From Azospirillum sp. TSO35-2 (GTDB taxonomy: Bacteria; Pseudomonadota; Alphaproteobacteria; Azospirillales; Azospirillaceae): a DNA stretch of 55,703 nucleotides. Where the stretch lies: the NCBI RefSeq assembly GCF_003116095.1, contig NZ_LGRA01000008.1:992601-1048303 (forward strand), read 5' to 3'. Below the pieces are notes generated by a model. That model made no database searches. It was not told where the DNA came from and worked only from the letters and a program-made list of their open reading frames with translations. Below, piece by piece: positions 34,160 through 43,141 of the stretch (the first letter of the stretch is position 1; each line of letters opens with the position of its first letter). Made by a program: the position numbers and the translations under genes.

Positions 34160-35266
34160 CTAGCGGCGATGGCCGCGGTTCAGGTCGCGTTCCAGCTTCT
34201 GGCTGTATTTCGACATGCTGAAGCAGAAGACCCAGTAGATCACGCCGATGAACAGGTAGGCCTCGCGGTAGAAGCCACGCCAGGACGGGTCGGACAGCGC
34301 CGCCTTCGCGGTGCCGAGCAGATCGTACAGGCCGATGATGATGACCAGCGAAGTGTCCTTGAAGAAGCTGATGAAGGTGTTCACCAGCGGCGGGATGGCG
34401 ATGGCCAGCGCCTGCGGCAGGATGATCTTGCGCATCTTCTGCCAATAGGACAGGCCAAGGCCGTCCGCGGCCTCGTACTGCCCCTTGGGGATCGCCTGCA
34501 GGCCGCCACGGATCGCTTCGGCCATGTAGGCGGCGGCGAACATGATGAAGGCGATCTGGGCGCGCAGCAGCTTGTCCACCGACACGCCGTTCGGCAGGAA
34601 CAGCGGCAGCATCACCGACGCCATGAACAGCAGGCTGATCAGCGGCACGCCGCGGATCAACTCGATGTAGGTGACGCACAGCACCTTGACCGCCGGCATG
34701 GTCGACCGCCGGCCGAGCGCCAGCAGGATCGCCGCCGGGAACGCCACGGCCAGGCCGACCACCGACAGGATGATGGTCAGCGGCAGGCCGCCCCACAGCG
34801 TGTTCTCGACATAGGTCAGGCCGAAGACGCCGCCCCACATCAGGATCGCCACCACCGCCAGCCCGACGGCCCACACCAGCCCGAGCCAGGGTTTCCAGAA
34901 CCGGCGGTCGCAGCTCGCCACCAGCAGCGCGATGATCACGGCGATGGTCAGCAGCGGACGCCACTGCTGTTCCCATGGGAACATGCCGAACATGATGAAG
35001 CGGAGCTTCTCGCTGATGAAGCCCCAGCAGGCGCCGCCACCGCCCTGGCGGCAGACGGTCGAGGTGGCGTCGAAGCCGTAGGCCCGGAACACCAGCCAGT
35101 TGAGGAACGACGGGATCGCCGTCGCCAGCAGGGCCAGCACCAGCACGGTGAGGATGGCGTTGTACCAGCTGTTGAACAGGTTGTTCCGCAGCCACGCCAG
35201 CGGGCCGACGGTGTTGGCCGGCGGACGTTCGTCCGGCAGGCCGACGCTTTGGACGTTGTCGGTCAT
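34160..35266 (-). CDS. aapM: General L-amino acid ABC transporter permease AapM
   Basis: 368 residues from ATG at 35266. About eight membrane spans. The C-terminal half is a HisM-type permease domain with the EAA-type loop [20 protein letters not shown] (near residue 255) that contacts AapP. The N-terminal long extension with [22 protein letters not shown] is typical of AapM. It is 5 bases downstream of the aapQ stop. Confidence 0.94.
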   Translation of the reverse strand: MTDNVQSVGLPDERPPANTVGPLAWLRNNLFNSWYNAILTVLVLALLATAIPSFLNWLVFRAYGFDATSTVCRQGGGGACWGFISEKLRFIMFGMFPWEQQWRPLLTIAVIIALLVASCDRRFWKPWLGLVWAVGLAVVAILMWGGVFGLTYVENTLWGGLPLTIILSVVGLAVAFPAAILLALGRRSTMPAVKVLCVTYIELIRGVPLISLLFMASVMLPLFLPNGVSVDKLLRAQIAFIMFAAAYMAEAIRGGLQAIPKGQYEAADGLGLSYWQKMRKIILPQALAIAIPPLVNTFISFFKDTSLVIIIGLYDLLGTAKAALSDPSWRGFYREAYLFIGVIYWVFCFSMSKYSQKLERDLNRGHRR

Positions 35267-35271
35267 GGCCG

Positions 35272-36471
35272 TTACCGCTCCACCAGCGCGATGCGCTTGT
35301 TGTACCAGTTCATGAAGATCGAGATGCTGAGGCTGATGATCAGGTACGTCCCCATGATCATCGTCACGCCTTCGATCGCCTGGCCGGTCTGGTTCAGCGT
35401 CGTGTTGGCGATCGACACCAGATCCGGATAGCCGATGGCGAGCGCCAGCGAGCTGTTCTTCATCAGGTTCAGATACTGGCTGGTCAGCGGCGGCACGATC
35501 ACCCGCAGCGCCTGCGGCAGGATCACCATCCGCAGGGTCGGCCCGCTGGGCAGGCCAAGCGCGCGCGCCGCCTCCGTCTGGCCCCAGTTGACCGCCGTGA
35601 TGCCGCTGCGCACCACCTCGGCGATGAAGGCCGCGGTGTAGATGGTCAGGCCGGTCAGGATGGCGAAGAATTCCGGCGAGATCGCCGCGCCGCCGACGAA
35701 GTTGAAGCCGGCCAGTTTCGGCACGTCCAGCGCCATCGGCGCCCCGCTGAGCAACCAGGCCAGCAGCGGCAGGCCGATCAGCAGCCCCAGCGTGCTCCAT
35801 CCCGTCGGGAAAGGCTGCCCGGTGCGCGCCTGGCGCGCCTTGGCCCAGCGCCGCAGGCCCCAGGTCAGCGCCAGCGCCAGCAGCAGGGCGATGCCCATCG
35901 CGGTCCAGGCGGGGTCGGGCGCCGGCACCGGAACGCGCAGGCCGCGCTGCGACAGGAACACGCCCGGAATCGGGTTCAACGCCTGGCGCACCGGCGGCAG
36001 GCCGTCCGACACCAGCGCGTACCAGAAGAACAGCTGGAGCAGCGGCGGGATGTTGCGGACGATCTCGACATAGGTCGAGGCCAGCTTGGCGACCAGCCAG
36101 TTGCTCGACAGCCGGGCGACGCCGACGATCGTGCCGATGATGGTGGCCAGAAGGATGCCGACCACCGACACCTTCAACGTGTTCAGCACGCCGACCAGGA
36201 AGGCGCGGCCGTAGGTGTCCCTCGGCGTGTAGTCGATCAGCGATTCGCCGATGCCGAAGGAAGCCTCACGCCCCAGGAAATCGTAGCCGGTCGCGATCGA
36301 CCGCCGCGCGAGGTTGTCGAGCGTGTTGGAAATCAGGAACCAGCCGACCAGGACGACCGCGCCGACCACCAGGATCTGGTAGACGATGCCGCGGAACGTC
36401 GGGTCGCTGAGGGAAAACGATATGCCACCCGGCGGCGGAGCGCCTTGGGTGGTCCGGGTCTCGGTCGCCAC
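35272..36471 (-). CDS. aapQ: General L-amino acid ABC transporter permease AapQ
   Basis: 399 residues from a GTG at 36471. An N-terminal span (YQILVVGAVVLVGWFLI) and a periplasmic stretch are followed by a HisM-type permease core with EVVRSGITAVNWGQTEAARA as the EAA loop. It pairs with AapM as the heteromeric channel. It follows aapJ after a 207-base gap with a hairpin. Confidence 0.94.
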   Translation of the reverse strand: MATETRTTQGAPPPGGISFSLSDPTFRGIVYQILVVGAVVLVGWFLISNTLDNLARRSIATGYDFLGREASFGIGESLIDYTPRDTYGRAFLVGVLNTLKVSVVGILLATIIGTIVGVARLSSNWLVAKLASTYVEIVRNIPPLLQLFFWYALVSDGLPPVRQALNPIPGVFLSQRGLRVPVPAPDPAWTAMGIALLLALALTWGLRRWAKARQARTGQPFPTGWSTLGLLIGLPLLAWLLSGAPMALDVPKLAGFNFVGGAAISPEFFAILTGLTIYTAAFIAEVVRSGITAVNWGQTEAARALGLPSGPTLRMVILPQALRVIVPPLTSQYLNLMKNSSLALAIGYPDLVSIANTTLNQTGQAIEGVTMIMGTYLIISLSISIFMNWYNKRIALVER

Positions 36472-36630
36472 GGACTACTCTCCCCCAAATGTCGCGCTCC
36501 GTGCGGTGCCCACGCGGTCCCGGACGTTCTTCCGGGCATTTCCCACACCGGCGGATGCGACATGTCTCCCAATGCGGCCTGATGCGCGGGTGCTTCGTCG
36601 ACACCCTGCGCGGCCACTCGTCTCAATCGG

Positions 36631-36666
36631 AAGGCCGCCCTTGCTCCAACAGGAATGGGCGGCCTT
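36631..36666 (-). promoter_or_regulatory. Stem-loop in the aapJ-aapQ intergenic region
   Basis: AAGGCCGCCC pairs with GGGCGGCCTT (10 bp, 16-base loop) starting 12 bases beyond the aapJ stop. There is no U-tract, so it is probably an mRNA-stabilising or partial-termination element that raises the amount of binding protein over permease, as is usual for such operons. Confidence 0.6.
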
Positions 36667-36678
36667 CGACCGACAGGC

Positions 36679-37698
36679 TTACCGGAACGGCTGGGCGTAC
36701 ATCAGGCCGCCCTTGGTCCACAGCGCGTTCAGGCCGCGCTCCAGCTTCAGCGGGGTGCCCGGGCCGACGTTGCGGTCGAAGATTTCGGCGTAGTTGCCGA
36801 CCTTCTTGACGACGTTGTAGGCCCACGCCTCGTCCAGGCCCAGCGCCTTGCCCAGGCCGGGCGAAACGCCGATGAAGCGCTGGATGTCGGGGTTCTTGGT
36901 GCTCTTGAACTCGTCGGCGTTCTTGGAGGTGATGCCGAACTCTTCCGCCTGGATGGTCGCGAAGACCGTCCACTTGACGATGTCGAACCACTGGTCGTCG
37001 CCATGGCGCACGGCCGGGGCCAGCGGCTCCTTGGAGATGACTTCCGGCAGGATGACGTGGTCGTCCGGAACCGGGGCGACACCGGCGCGGGTGCCGGCCA
37101 GACCGGACACGTCGGTGGTCAGCACGTCGCAGCGGCCGGCGAAGTAGGCCGCGTTCACCTCGTCGTTCGACTCGATGACGACCGGATTGTAGGTCATGTT
37201 GTTGGCGCGGAAGTAATCCGCAAGGTTCAGTTCGGTCGTGGTGCCGGACTGGACGCAGACGGTGGCGCCGTTCAGCTCCTTGGCGCTCTTCACGCCGAGC
37301 TTCTTCGGAACCATGAAGCCCTGGCCGTCGTAATAGGTGACCGGGGCGAAGTTCAGGCCGACCGAGGTGTCGCGGGTCAGCGTGGCGGTGGTGTTGCGCG
37401 ACAGCAGGTCGACTTCGCCCGACTGGATGGCGGGGAAGCGCTGCTGGGCAGACAGCGGGGTGAACTTGACCTTGTTCGGGTCATTGAAGATGGCGACCGC
37501 CACGGCACGGCAGAAGTCGACGTCCAGTCCGGTCCAGTTGCCGGCGCTGTCCGGGTTGCCGAAGCCCGGCAGACCGGCGTTGACACCGCACTGCACGAAG
37601 CCGCGCTGCTTCACCGTGTCCAGCGTGGCAGCGCTGGCGGCGAAGCTGGCGGTAACGACCACGGCCGCCGCGGCGGCGGCCAGGAATCCGGATTTCAT
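36679..37698 (-). CDS. aapJ: General L-amino acid-binding periplasmic protein
   Basis: 339 residues. The signal peptide is MKSGFLAAAAAAVVVTASFA-ASAA. The mature domain starts TLDTVKQRGFVQCGVNAGLPGF, then WTGLDVDFCRAVAVAIF and SRNTTATLTRDTSVG, the signatures of the solute-binding family 3 AapJ/BztA group. It captures a broad range of L-amino acids for AapQMP. GGTGGAG precedes the ATG. It is the first gene of the operon and divergent from metC. Confidence 0.95.
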   Translation of the reverse strand: MKSGFLAAAAAAVVVTASFAASAATLDTVKQRGFVQCGVNAGLPGFGNPDSAGNWTGLDVDFCRAVAVAIFNDPNKVKFTPLSAQQRFPAIQSGEVDLLSRNTTATLTRDTSVGLNFAPVTYYDGQGFMVPKKLGVKSAKELNGATVCVQSGTTTELNLADYFRANNMTYNPVVIESNDEVNAAYFAGRCDVLTTDVSGLAGTRAGVAPVPDDHVILPEVISKEPLAPAVRHGDDQWFDIVKWTVFATIQAEEFGITSKNADEFKSTKNPDIQRFIGVSPGLGKALGLDEAWAYNVVKKVGNYAEIFDRNVGPGTPLKLERGLNALWTKGGLMYAQPFR

Positions 37699-38015
37699 TA
37701 TTTAAACTCCACCCTGTTCTTGCATTCTTCGCATTGGAGCGGTCTGACGACGCGCTTGGCTTTGCGCCAGCCACCCGACCCGTCTGGATCGCGAGGCAGC
37801 CATGCGCGTGTGACAAGAGTGCATCAACTTGATCCGCCTTGTCGAATCCTCTGTGCACCGCTGGTGTTACCAGAAGAACCGGCTGGCGGAAGGGTCATTT
37901 TGCGGAATCCGCGATGGCCGTCCGCCGCCGGGAGTGACAAGATGTTCGGCTCCGCCGCCGCTCGGTCGTTGCAGGGCCGAAACGGGGACCGCCGCTCCAG
38001 CCAAACGGACAGTCG
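37699..38015. other. Divergent control region of aapJ and metC
   Basis: 317 bases with the start regions of both genes. No consensus sigma70 or sigma54 promoter stands out. The sequence holds ATCAACTTGAT around 37826, with the two half-sites facing outward and separated by one base, which does not match an FNR box. The order metC-aapJQMP is that of rhizobia, where aap is under nitrogen control. Confidence 0.4.
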
Positions 38016-39194
38016 ATGAAGGACGTCACCCAGGACACGATTCTCGTTCACGCCGGCCGCGACCCGCGGAACAACCACGGCATCGTGAACCCGCCGGTCT
38101 ACCATTGCTCGACAGTGCTGTTCCCGACGCTCGACGCGTTGGAGGAGAGCGACCGGAATTCGTTCGAGATCGTGAATTACGGCCGCGTCGGCACCCCGAC
38201 CACCGCCGCCTTCGAAACCGCGGTCGCGGAACTGGAGGGCGGCTTCAAGGCGGTTAACACCGGCTCGGGCCTGTCGGCCATCGCCATCGCGCTGTCGGCC
38301 TTCACCAAGGCCGGCGACCATGTGCTGATCACCGACAGCGCCTATGGCCCGACCCGCCGATTCGCCAGGGAGACTCTGGCCGCCTACGGCGTGGAGGTCG
38401 AGTTCTTCGACCCCTGCATCGGCGCCGGCATCGCGTCGCTGCTGCGTCCCGACACCAGCGTGGTGTTCCTCGAATCGCCGGGCTCGCTGACCTTCGAGAT
38501 CCAGGACGTGCCGGCCATCGCCGCGGCGGCCAGGACGGTCGGCGCCACGGTGCTGATGGACAACACCTGGGCGACCCCGCTGTTCTTCCGCCCGTTCGAC
38601 CATGGCGTCGACGTGTCGATCCACGCCGCGACCAAATACATGGTCGGCCACGCCGACGCGATGCTGGGCGTCATCACCTGCCGCGACGAGGCGACCTGGA
38701 GCGTGGTGAAGAAGACCGCGGTCCGCTTCGGCGTCTGCGCCGGGCCGGACGACCTCTATCTCGGCCTGCGCGGCCTGCGCACCATGGCGGTGCGGCTGCG
38801 CCAGCACCAGGACAGCGCGCTGGCGCTGGCCGACTGGCTGGCGGCCCGGCCGGAGGTGACGCGCGTGCTGCACCCCGCCCGCCCCGACTTCCCCGGCCAC
38901 GCCCTGTGGAAGCGCGACTTCACCGGGTCGAGCGGCCTGTTCTCCGTCATCGTCAACCCGGTGCCGCGCAAGGCGCTGGCGGCGATGCTGGACGGGATGG
39001 AGCTGTTCGGCATGGGCTATTCCTGGGGCGGCTTCGAAAGCCTGATCCTGCCGACGCGCCCGGCCGCGGTGCGGTCCGCCACCCGCTGGACCGATCCCGG
39101 CCAGGTGCTGCGCCTGCACGCCGGGCTGGAGCACCCCGACGACCTGATCCGCGACCTCGACGCCGGCTTCCGCCGGATGAACGCCGCGCTGTGA
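38016..39194 (+). CDS. metC: Cystathionine beta-lyase
   Basis: 392 residues. The PLP lysine is in HAATKYMVGH (near residue 208); YGRVGTPTTAAFE and FLESPGSLTFEIQD are Cys/Met-metabolism PLP-enzyme motifs in the MetC form. It splits cystathionine to homocysteine, pyruvate and ammonia in methionine synthesis. It is divergent from aapJ, an order shared with rhizobia, and is followed by hisI after 38 bases. Confidence 0.92.
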   Translation: MKDVTQDTILVHAGRDPRNNHGIVNPPVYHCSTVLFPTLDALEESDRNSFEIVNYGRVGTPTTAAFETAVAELEGGFKAVNTGSGLSAIAIALSAFTKAGDHVLITDSAYGPTRRFARETLAAYGVEVEFFDPCIGAGIASLLRPDTSVVFLESPGSLTFEIQDVPAIAAAARTVGATVLMDNTWATPLFFRPFDHGVDVSIHAATKYMVGHADAMLGVITCRDEATWSVVKKTAVRFGVCAGPDDLYLGLRGLRTMAVRLRQHQDSALALADWLAARPEVTRVLHPARPDFPGHALWKRDFTGSSGLFSVIVNPVPRKALAAMLDGMELFGMGYSWGGFESLILPTRPAAVRSATRWTDPGQVLRLHAGLEHPDDLIRDLDAGFRRMNAAL

Positions 39195-39232
39195 AACCCG
39201 AGAACGCCATAGGGCACCCAGGGAGACTTGCC

Positions 39233-39679
39233 ATGACCGACCGGCCGACGGCACCGGACGCCGCTTTCGAGGAGGCGCTGGCCGCCATCCGCTTCAACGC
39301 CGACGGGCTGGTGCCGGCCATCGCCCAGGCCGACGGCAGCGGCGAGATCCTGATGATGGCCTGGATGAACCGCGACGCGGTGGTGGAGACGCTGACCACC
39401 GGCCGCGTCTGCTACTGGTCGCGGTCGCGCGGCGGGCTGTGGCGCAAGGGCGAAACCTCCGGCCAGGTGCAGCGGCTGAAGGACTTCCGCGTCGACTGCG
39501 ATGGCGACACGCTGCTGCTGATCGTGGAGCAGGACGGCGTCGCCTGCCACACCGGACGGCGCAGCTGCTTCTACCGGGCGTGGCGCGACGGCCGGCTGGA
39601 GACGATCCAGGCGGTGGAGACCGACCCCGCCATCCTGTACGGCGGTCATGGTGGCGGACACGGTCACAGCCACGGCTGA
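39233..39679 (+). CDS. hisI: Phosphoribosyl-AMP cyclohydrolase with a His-rich tail
   Basis: 148 residues from ATG at 39233 with GGGAGA upstream. It opens the purine ring of PR-AMP in the third step of histidine synthesis. CYWSRSRGGLWRKGETSG, VDCDGDTLLL and CHTGRRSCFYR are the HisI motifs, with the zinc-binding cysteines present. There is no fused HisE domain. The C-terminus GGHGGGHGHSHG adds a histidine-rich tail not needed by the family. sRNA copy C begins 82 bases beyond the stop. Confidence 0.93.
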   Translation: MTDRPTAPDAAFEEALAAIRFNADGLVPAIAQADGSGEILMMAWMNRDAVVETLTTGRVCYWSRSRGGLWRKGETSGQVQRLKDFRVDCDGDTLLLIVEQDGVACHTGRRSCFYRAWRDGRLETIQAVETDPAILYGGHGGGHGHSHG

Positions 39680-39714
39680 TGGCGTGGTGGACCGGTCGTT
39701 CGCGAGACGGACTG

Positions 39715-39728
39715 TTGATCCATGTCAA
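39715..39728 (+). promoter_or_regulatory. FNR/FixK-type box of sRNA copy C
   Basis: TTGAT-CCAT-GTCAA: one half-site perfect, one with a single change (GTCAA). A -10-like GATAGA lies at 39749-39754. The distance from box to -10 is the same as in copy A. Confidence 0.6.
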
Positions 39729-39760
39729 CGCGGCGCCCGGCCGAACAGGATAGACATTCG

Positions 39761-39825
39761 GCTGTCTCTAACCCTCCCTGTATATGACTGCACCGGGCGT
39801 TCTCAGGAACGCCCGGTAATTTTTT
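39761..39825 (+). ncRNA. Putative FNR-controlled small RNA, copy C
   Basis: About 65 nt on the plus strand, start estimated at 39761. The conserved block UGUCUCUAACCCUCCCUG is at 39763-39780, then UAUAUGACUGC and a terminator hairpin ACCGGGCGUUC-UCAG-GAACGCCCGGU (39792-39817) with AAUUUUUU. The hairpin is unlike those of A and B, so the shared 5' block is conserved for its own sake. It is 7.8 kb away and on the opposite strand from A and B, which argues against a shared terminator. Predicted to pair with AGGGAGG ribosome sites. Confidence 0.65.
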
Positions 39826-40199
39826 GCGCCGACACCGCCGCGGCTCCGGGCTTCTTTCGGCCGATCCAGTCCGGCCGGTCGCCGGGTGATGGGCATAGCG
39901 CTCCCCGCAGGGCGGGTTGGCGTTTGGATGGCTCCCGTGCGCCGTTCCGCCGATGATGCGGTGCCCGGCTACCGCTCCGCAGTGCGCCTGTCACAAGAAG
40001 TGACCCATGATGGCCACAGATGATTCAAAACAAGAAATATAAACGGTCCGATATTTAACTAAGATATGAATATCTGTGTCATTTCCTCAAATCCCATTTG
40101 TATTGCTCCTTTTCCTCTTTCCGGGCGGCCCTGGCTCGTGGTTAACATCTGGTTAACGCGGATGAACACATCCGGTTGATGCACTGATGGAGAGACGCC
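39826..40199. other. Gene-free region before the RTX gene, partly AT-rich
   Basis: 374 bases. 40010-40115 is strikingly AT-rich for this window and contains an inverted repeat AGATAT-GA-ATATCT at 40062-40075. GTTAAC-type runs follow at about 40140-40156. This is likely the control region of the RTX gene, possibly acquired with it. No ORF of note; a weak GGAGAGACGCC precedes the ATG at 40201. Confidence 0.5.
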
Positions 40200-40200
40200 A

Positions 40201-40880
40201 TGCGCCAGTTCTGGGGGACTTCCACCAACGACGTCGTGATCGGCACCGCCTACGACGACCGCATGGACGGTCTGGACGGTGACGATCGGTTGGACGGCGG
40301 CGCCGGCAACGATCAGCTGTATGGCGAGCGTGGCAACGACTCGCTGATCGGCGGGCTCGGAAACGATCAATTCCACGGCGGCGACGGCAACGACTGGCTG
40401 GGCGACCCGTACGGCAACGAAGCCGGCGACGACAAGATGTGGGGCGACGCCGGCAGTGACCAGCTGTTCGGCGGGGCCGGCAACGACTGGCTCGACGGCG
40501 GGACCGGCGACGACATTCTCAAGGGCCAGCGCGGCAATGACACGATGATCGGTGGCGCCGGCAACGACATCCTGACCGACACCTACCGCGACGACGGCAG
40601 CGACCTGTTCCAGCCCGGGACCGGCAACGACACCATGGTCAGCTACACCGACGGGCAGGTCGACCGCTTCCTGATGGAGCAGGCGCCCGGCGGGTTCGGC
40701 CACGACGAAATCCATTACTTCGAAAAGGGCATCGATCAGATCACCTTCAGCGGCTATTCCGCGTTGGAGATGACGACGACCGTCAACGGGACGGCGACCA
40801 CCTTCGCCTTCACCGACGGCTCGTCACTGACGGTGGATCAGATCGGACTGACCGCCGGGCACGACTACCTCTTCGCCTGA
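40201..40880 (+). CDS. Small RTX (hemolysin-type calcium-binding repeat) protein
   Basis: About 226 residues. At least nine glycine-rich nonapeptides of the GGxGxDxLx type run from about residue 25 to 125 (GGAGNDQLY, GGLGNDQFH, GGAGNDWLD, GGTGDDILK and others), which bind calcium in a parallel beta-roll. The C-terminal ~90 residues are the non-repeat end that would carry the type I secretion signal (ending HDYLFA). No signal peptide, as expected for such proteins. It has no enzyme domain. The TolC at 21095 could serve as exit channel; ABC and membrane-fusion partners are not in the window. Confidence 0.85.
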
Positions 40881-41017
40881 GGCCCCGCCACCCGGATGGG
40901 GGAGGCGTCGCCTCCGATCGGATGACTCCGTCGGCGCGCGGAAACCAAGGCCACGGTCACGCTGTTGCCGACGGAGACATCCGTGCACCCGTGCGCCAGC
41001 CAGAGAGGCCGAAACCG

Positions 41018-41503
41018 ATGGATCACCGCCGCTCCCCCCTCCGACCGCTCGTGCCGCTGCTGGCGGCCGGGGCCGTGCTGACGCTCGCGGCCTGCTCCCA
41101 TTACACGGAGATCGGCGGCGTGCCGGCGGCCGAAGTGGCGACGCAGCCACCGGTCGAACTGGTCGGGCTGACCGTGCAGCCGCCCGACGGCAGCCGCATC
41201 CTGGGCAATGTCAGCGATCTGGTGATCGGGCCGGGCAACCGGGTGGAGCAGGCGATCGTCACCTCCGGCGCCCCCATGTACCCGACCGAACACAGGGTGA
41301 CGGTGAACAGCGCCAACCTGCGTTACGCAAAGGAACGGCAAGCGGTGATCCTGGTCGGGATGACGCCGGACCAGTTCACCGCCCTGCCGGTGGTTGCGGC
41401 CGACAACCGCATGCTGTCGCTGGGCAACGGCACCACCCTACCCGCCTCCGCCGCCAACGGCCCGGCGCCCACCAACTGGTCCGGCGCCACCCGACCGCGC
41501 TGA
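41018..41503 (+). CDS. Lipoprotein with PRC-barrel-like region
   Basis: 161 residues from ATG at 41018, with AGAGAGG upstream. Signal peptide with lipobox LAAC: LVPLLAAGAVLTLAACSHY, so a lipid-anchored envelope protein. Residues ~55-130 (ILGNVSDLVIGPGNRVEQAIV...VTVNSANLRY) resemble a PRC-barrel, a small beta fold in many Rhodospirillales proteins. Function is unknown. It is convergent with the TRAP genes; a shared terminator region follows. Confidence 0.7.
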   Translation: MDHRRSPLRPLVPLLAAGAVLTLAACSHYTEIGGVPAAEVATQPPVELVGLTVQPPDGSRILGNVSDLVIGPGNRVEQAIVTSGAPMYPTEHRVTVNSANLRYAKERQAVILVGMTPDQFTALPVVAADNRMLSLGNGTTLPASAANGPAPTNWSGATRPR

Positions 41504-41535
41504 GCACGAACCGTCCGGACCGGAAACGCACCGCA

Positions 41536-41565
41536 AAGAAAAAGGGGGCCGGATGACCGGCCCCC
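41536..41565 (-). terminator. Intrinsic terminator of the TRAP operon
   Basis: On the minus strand GGGGGCCGG-TCAT-CCGGCCCCC is followed by TTTTTC. It lies 53 bases beyond dctM; in the plus direction the U-tract is weaker. Confidence 0.85.
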
Positions 41566-41618
41566 TTCGTCTTGTCGGCACCGGGCTTGGCGCCGGGTGT
41601 TCCGGCGCCAAGCCCCAC

Positions 41619-43124
41619 TCACTTGGCCTGGAACTGCTTCATGATATCGTCGCCCGGATTGTCCGCCGGCGGTGCGCCGAAGGGCGGAGCGACGTCCTGG
41701 TTCTCGAGCGCCGGAATTTCGATCTTCACCTTGTCCAGGTCGATCACCGGTCCCTTGTCGCGGCCGGCGTCGACCAGCTGCGGGAAGCCGATGACCAGCC
41801 CGACCATGATGATCTGGATGATCACGAAAGGCACCGCACCCCAATAGATCTGACCGGTGGTGATCCTGGCGATCGTCTTGCCGGTGACCTTGTCGAGGTA
41901 ATCGATCTTGGGCGCCACCGACCGCAGGAAGAACAGAGCAAAACCGAAGGGCGGGTGCATAAAGCTGGTCTGCATGTTCACGCCCAGTAGCACGCCGAAC
42001 CAGATCAGGTCGATGCCCAGCTTGTCCGCCACCGGACCCAACAGCGGCACGATGATGAAGGCCAGCTCGAAGAAGTCGAGGAAGAAGGCCAGGACGAAGA
42101 CCAGGATGTTGCAGACGATCAGGAAGCCCAGCTCGCCGCCCGGCAGGCCGATCAGCAGATGTTCGACCCACAGGTCGCCGTTGACGGCGCGGAACACCAG
42201 GCCGAACACGGTCGAACCGATCAGGATGAACACGACGAAGGACGACAGCTTGGCGGTCGAATCCATCGCCTGCCGCATCAGCGACCAGCCGAGTTGCCGC
42301 TTGGCCAGCGCCAGCAGGATCGCGCCGGCGGCCCCCATGGCGCCGCCCTCCGTCGGGGTGGCGATGCCGAGGAAGATGGTGCCCAGCACCAGGAAGATCA
42401 GCACCAGCGGCGGCACCAGCGTGGTGGCGACGCGCAGCAGCAGCTTGGCGCCGCGCAGCGTGCGCGCCTCCGGCGGCAGGGCCGGCACCGCCGACGGGCG
42501 GATTATGCTGGTCAGCAGGATGAAGCCGGCGTAGAGGGCGGTCAGCACCAGACCGGGGATCAGGGCGCCGGCGTACATGTCGCCAACCGAACGGCCGAGC
42601 TGGTCAGCCAGCACGATCAGCACCAGCGACGGCGGGATGATCTGCGCCAACGTGCCGGACGCCGCGATGACGCCCGACGCGATGCTGCGGTCATAGCCGT
42701 AGCGCAGCATGATCGGCAGCGAGATCAGGCCCATCGAGATGACCGACGCCGCGACCACGCCGGTCGTTGCCGCCAGCAGCGCGCCGACGAAGATCACCGC
42801 ATAGGCCAGACCGCCGCGGATCGGTCCGAACAGCTGCCCGATGGTGTCGAGCAGATCCTCGGCCATGCCGGATCGCTCCAGGATCAAGCCCATGAAGGTG
42901 AAGAACGGGATGGCGAGCAAGGTGTCGTTGCGCATGATGCCGAACACGCGTTCGGGCAGCGCCTGCATCAGCGCCGGGGTCAGCAGCCCAAGTTCGATGC
43001 CGATCAGGCCGAAGACCAAGCCGTTGGCCGCGAGGGCGAAAGCGACCGGGAAACCCAGGAGAAGGAACAGGACCAACGCGCCGAACATCAGCGGCGCCAT
43101 ATTGGCGGATACGAACTCGACCAT
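41619..43124 (-). CDS. dctM: TRAP transporter large permease (DctM-like)
   Basis: 501 residues, about twelve membrane spans. The family starts with MVEFVSANMAPLMFGALVLF; later ATPTEGGAMGAAGA is a DctM signature and FFTFMGLILERSGMAEDLLD is conserved. It moves organic acids with Na+ or H+ together with the small subunit and a DctP binding protein. No dctP is next to it. The C-terminal ~45 residues are acidic and cytoplasmic. ATG at 43124 follows GGGAG. The substrate is not fixed; the DctQ type suggests an alpha-keto or hydroxy acid. Confidence 0.9.
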   Translation of the reverse strand: MVEFVSANMAPLMFGALVLFLLLGFPVAFALAANGLVFGLIGIELGLLTPALMQALPERVFGIMRNDTLLAIPFFTFMGLILERSGMAEDLLDTIGQLFGPIRGGLAYAVIFVGALLAATTGVVAASVISMGLISLPIMLRYGYDRSIASGVIAASGTLAQIIPPSLVLIVLADQLGRSVGDMYAGALIPGLVLTALYAGFILLTSIIRPSAVPALPPEARTLRGAKLLLRVATTLVPPLVLIFLVLGTIFLGIATPTEGGAMGAAGAILLALAKRQLGWSLMRQAMDSTAKLSSFVVFILIGSTVFGLVFRAVNGDLWVEHLLIGLPGGELGFLIVCNILVFVLAFFLDFFELAFIIVPLLGPVADKLGIDLIWFGVLLGVNMQTSFMHPPFGFALFFLRSVAPKIDYLDKVTGKTIARITTGQIYWGAVPFVIIQIIMVGLVIGFPQLVDAGRDKGPVIDLDKVKIEIPALENQDVAPPFGAPPADNPGDDIMKQFQAK

Positions 43125-43141
43125 CAGGGGGCTCCCGGTCC

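Noticed and set aside
37820..37835. FNR box between aapJ and metC
   Set aside because: The half-sites ATCAA and TTGAT face the wrong way and are separated by one base, so it does not match TTGAT-N4-ATCAA.
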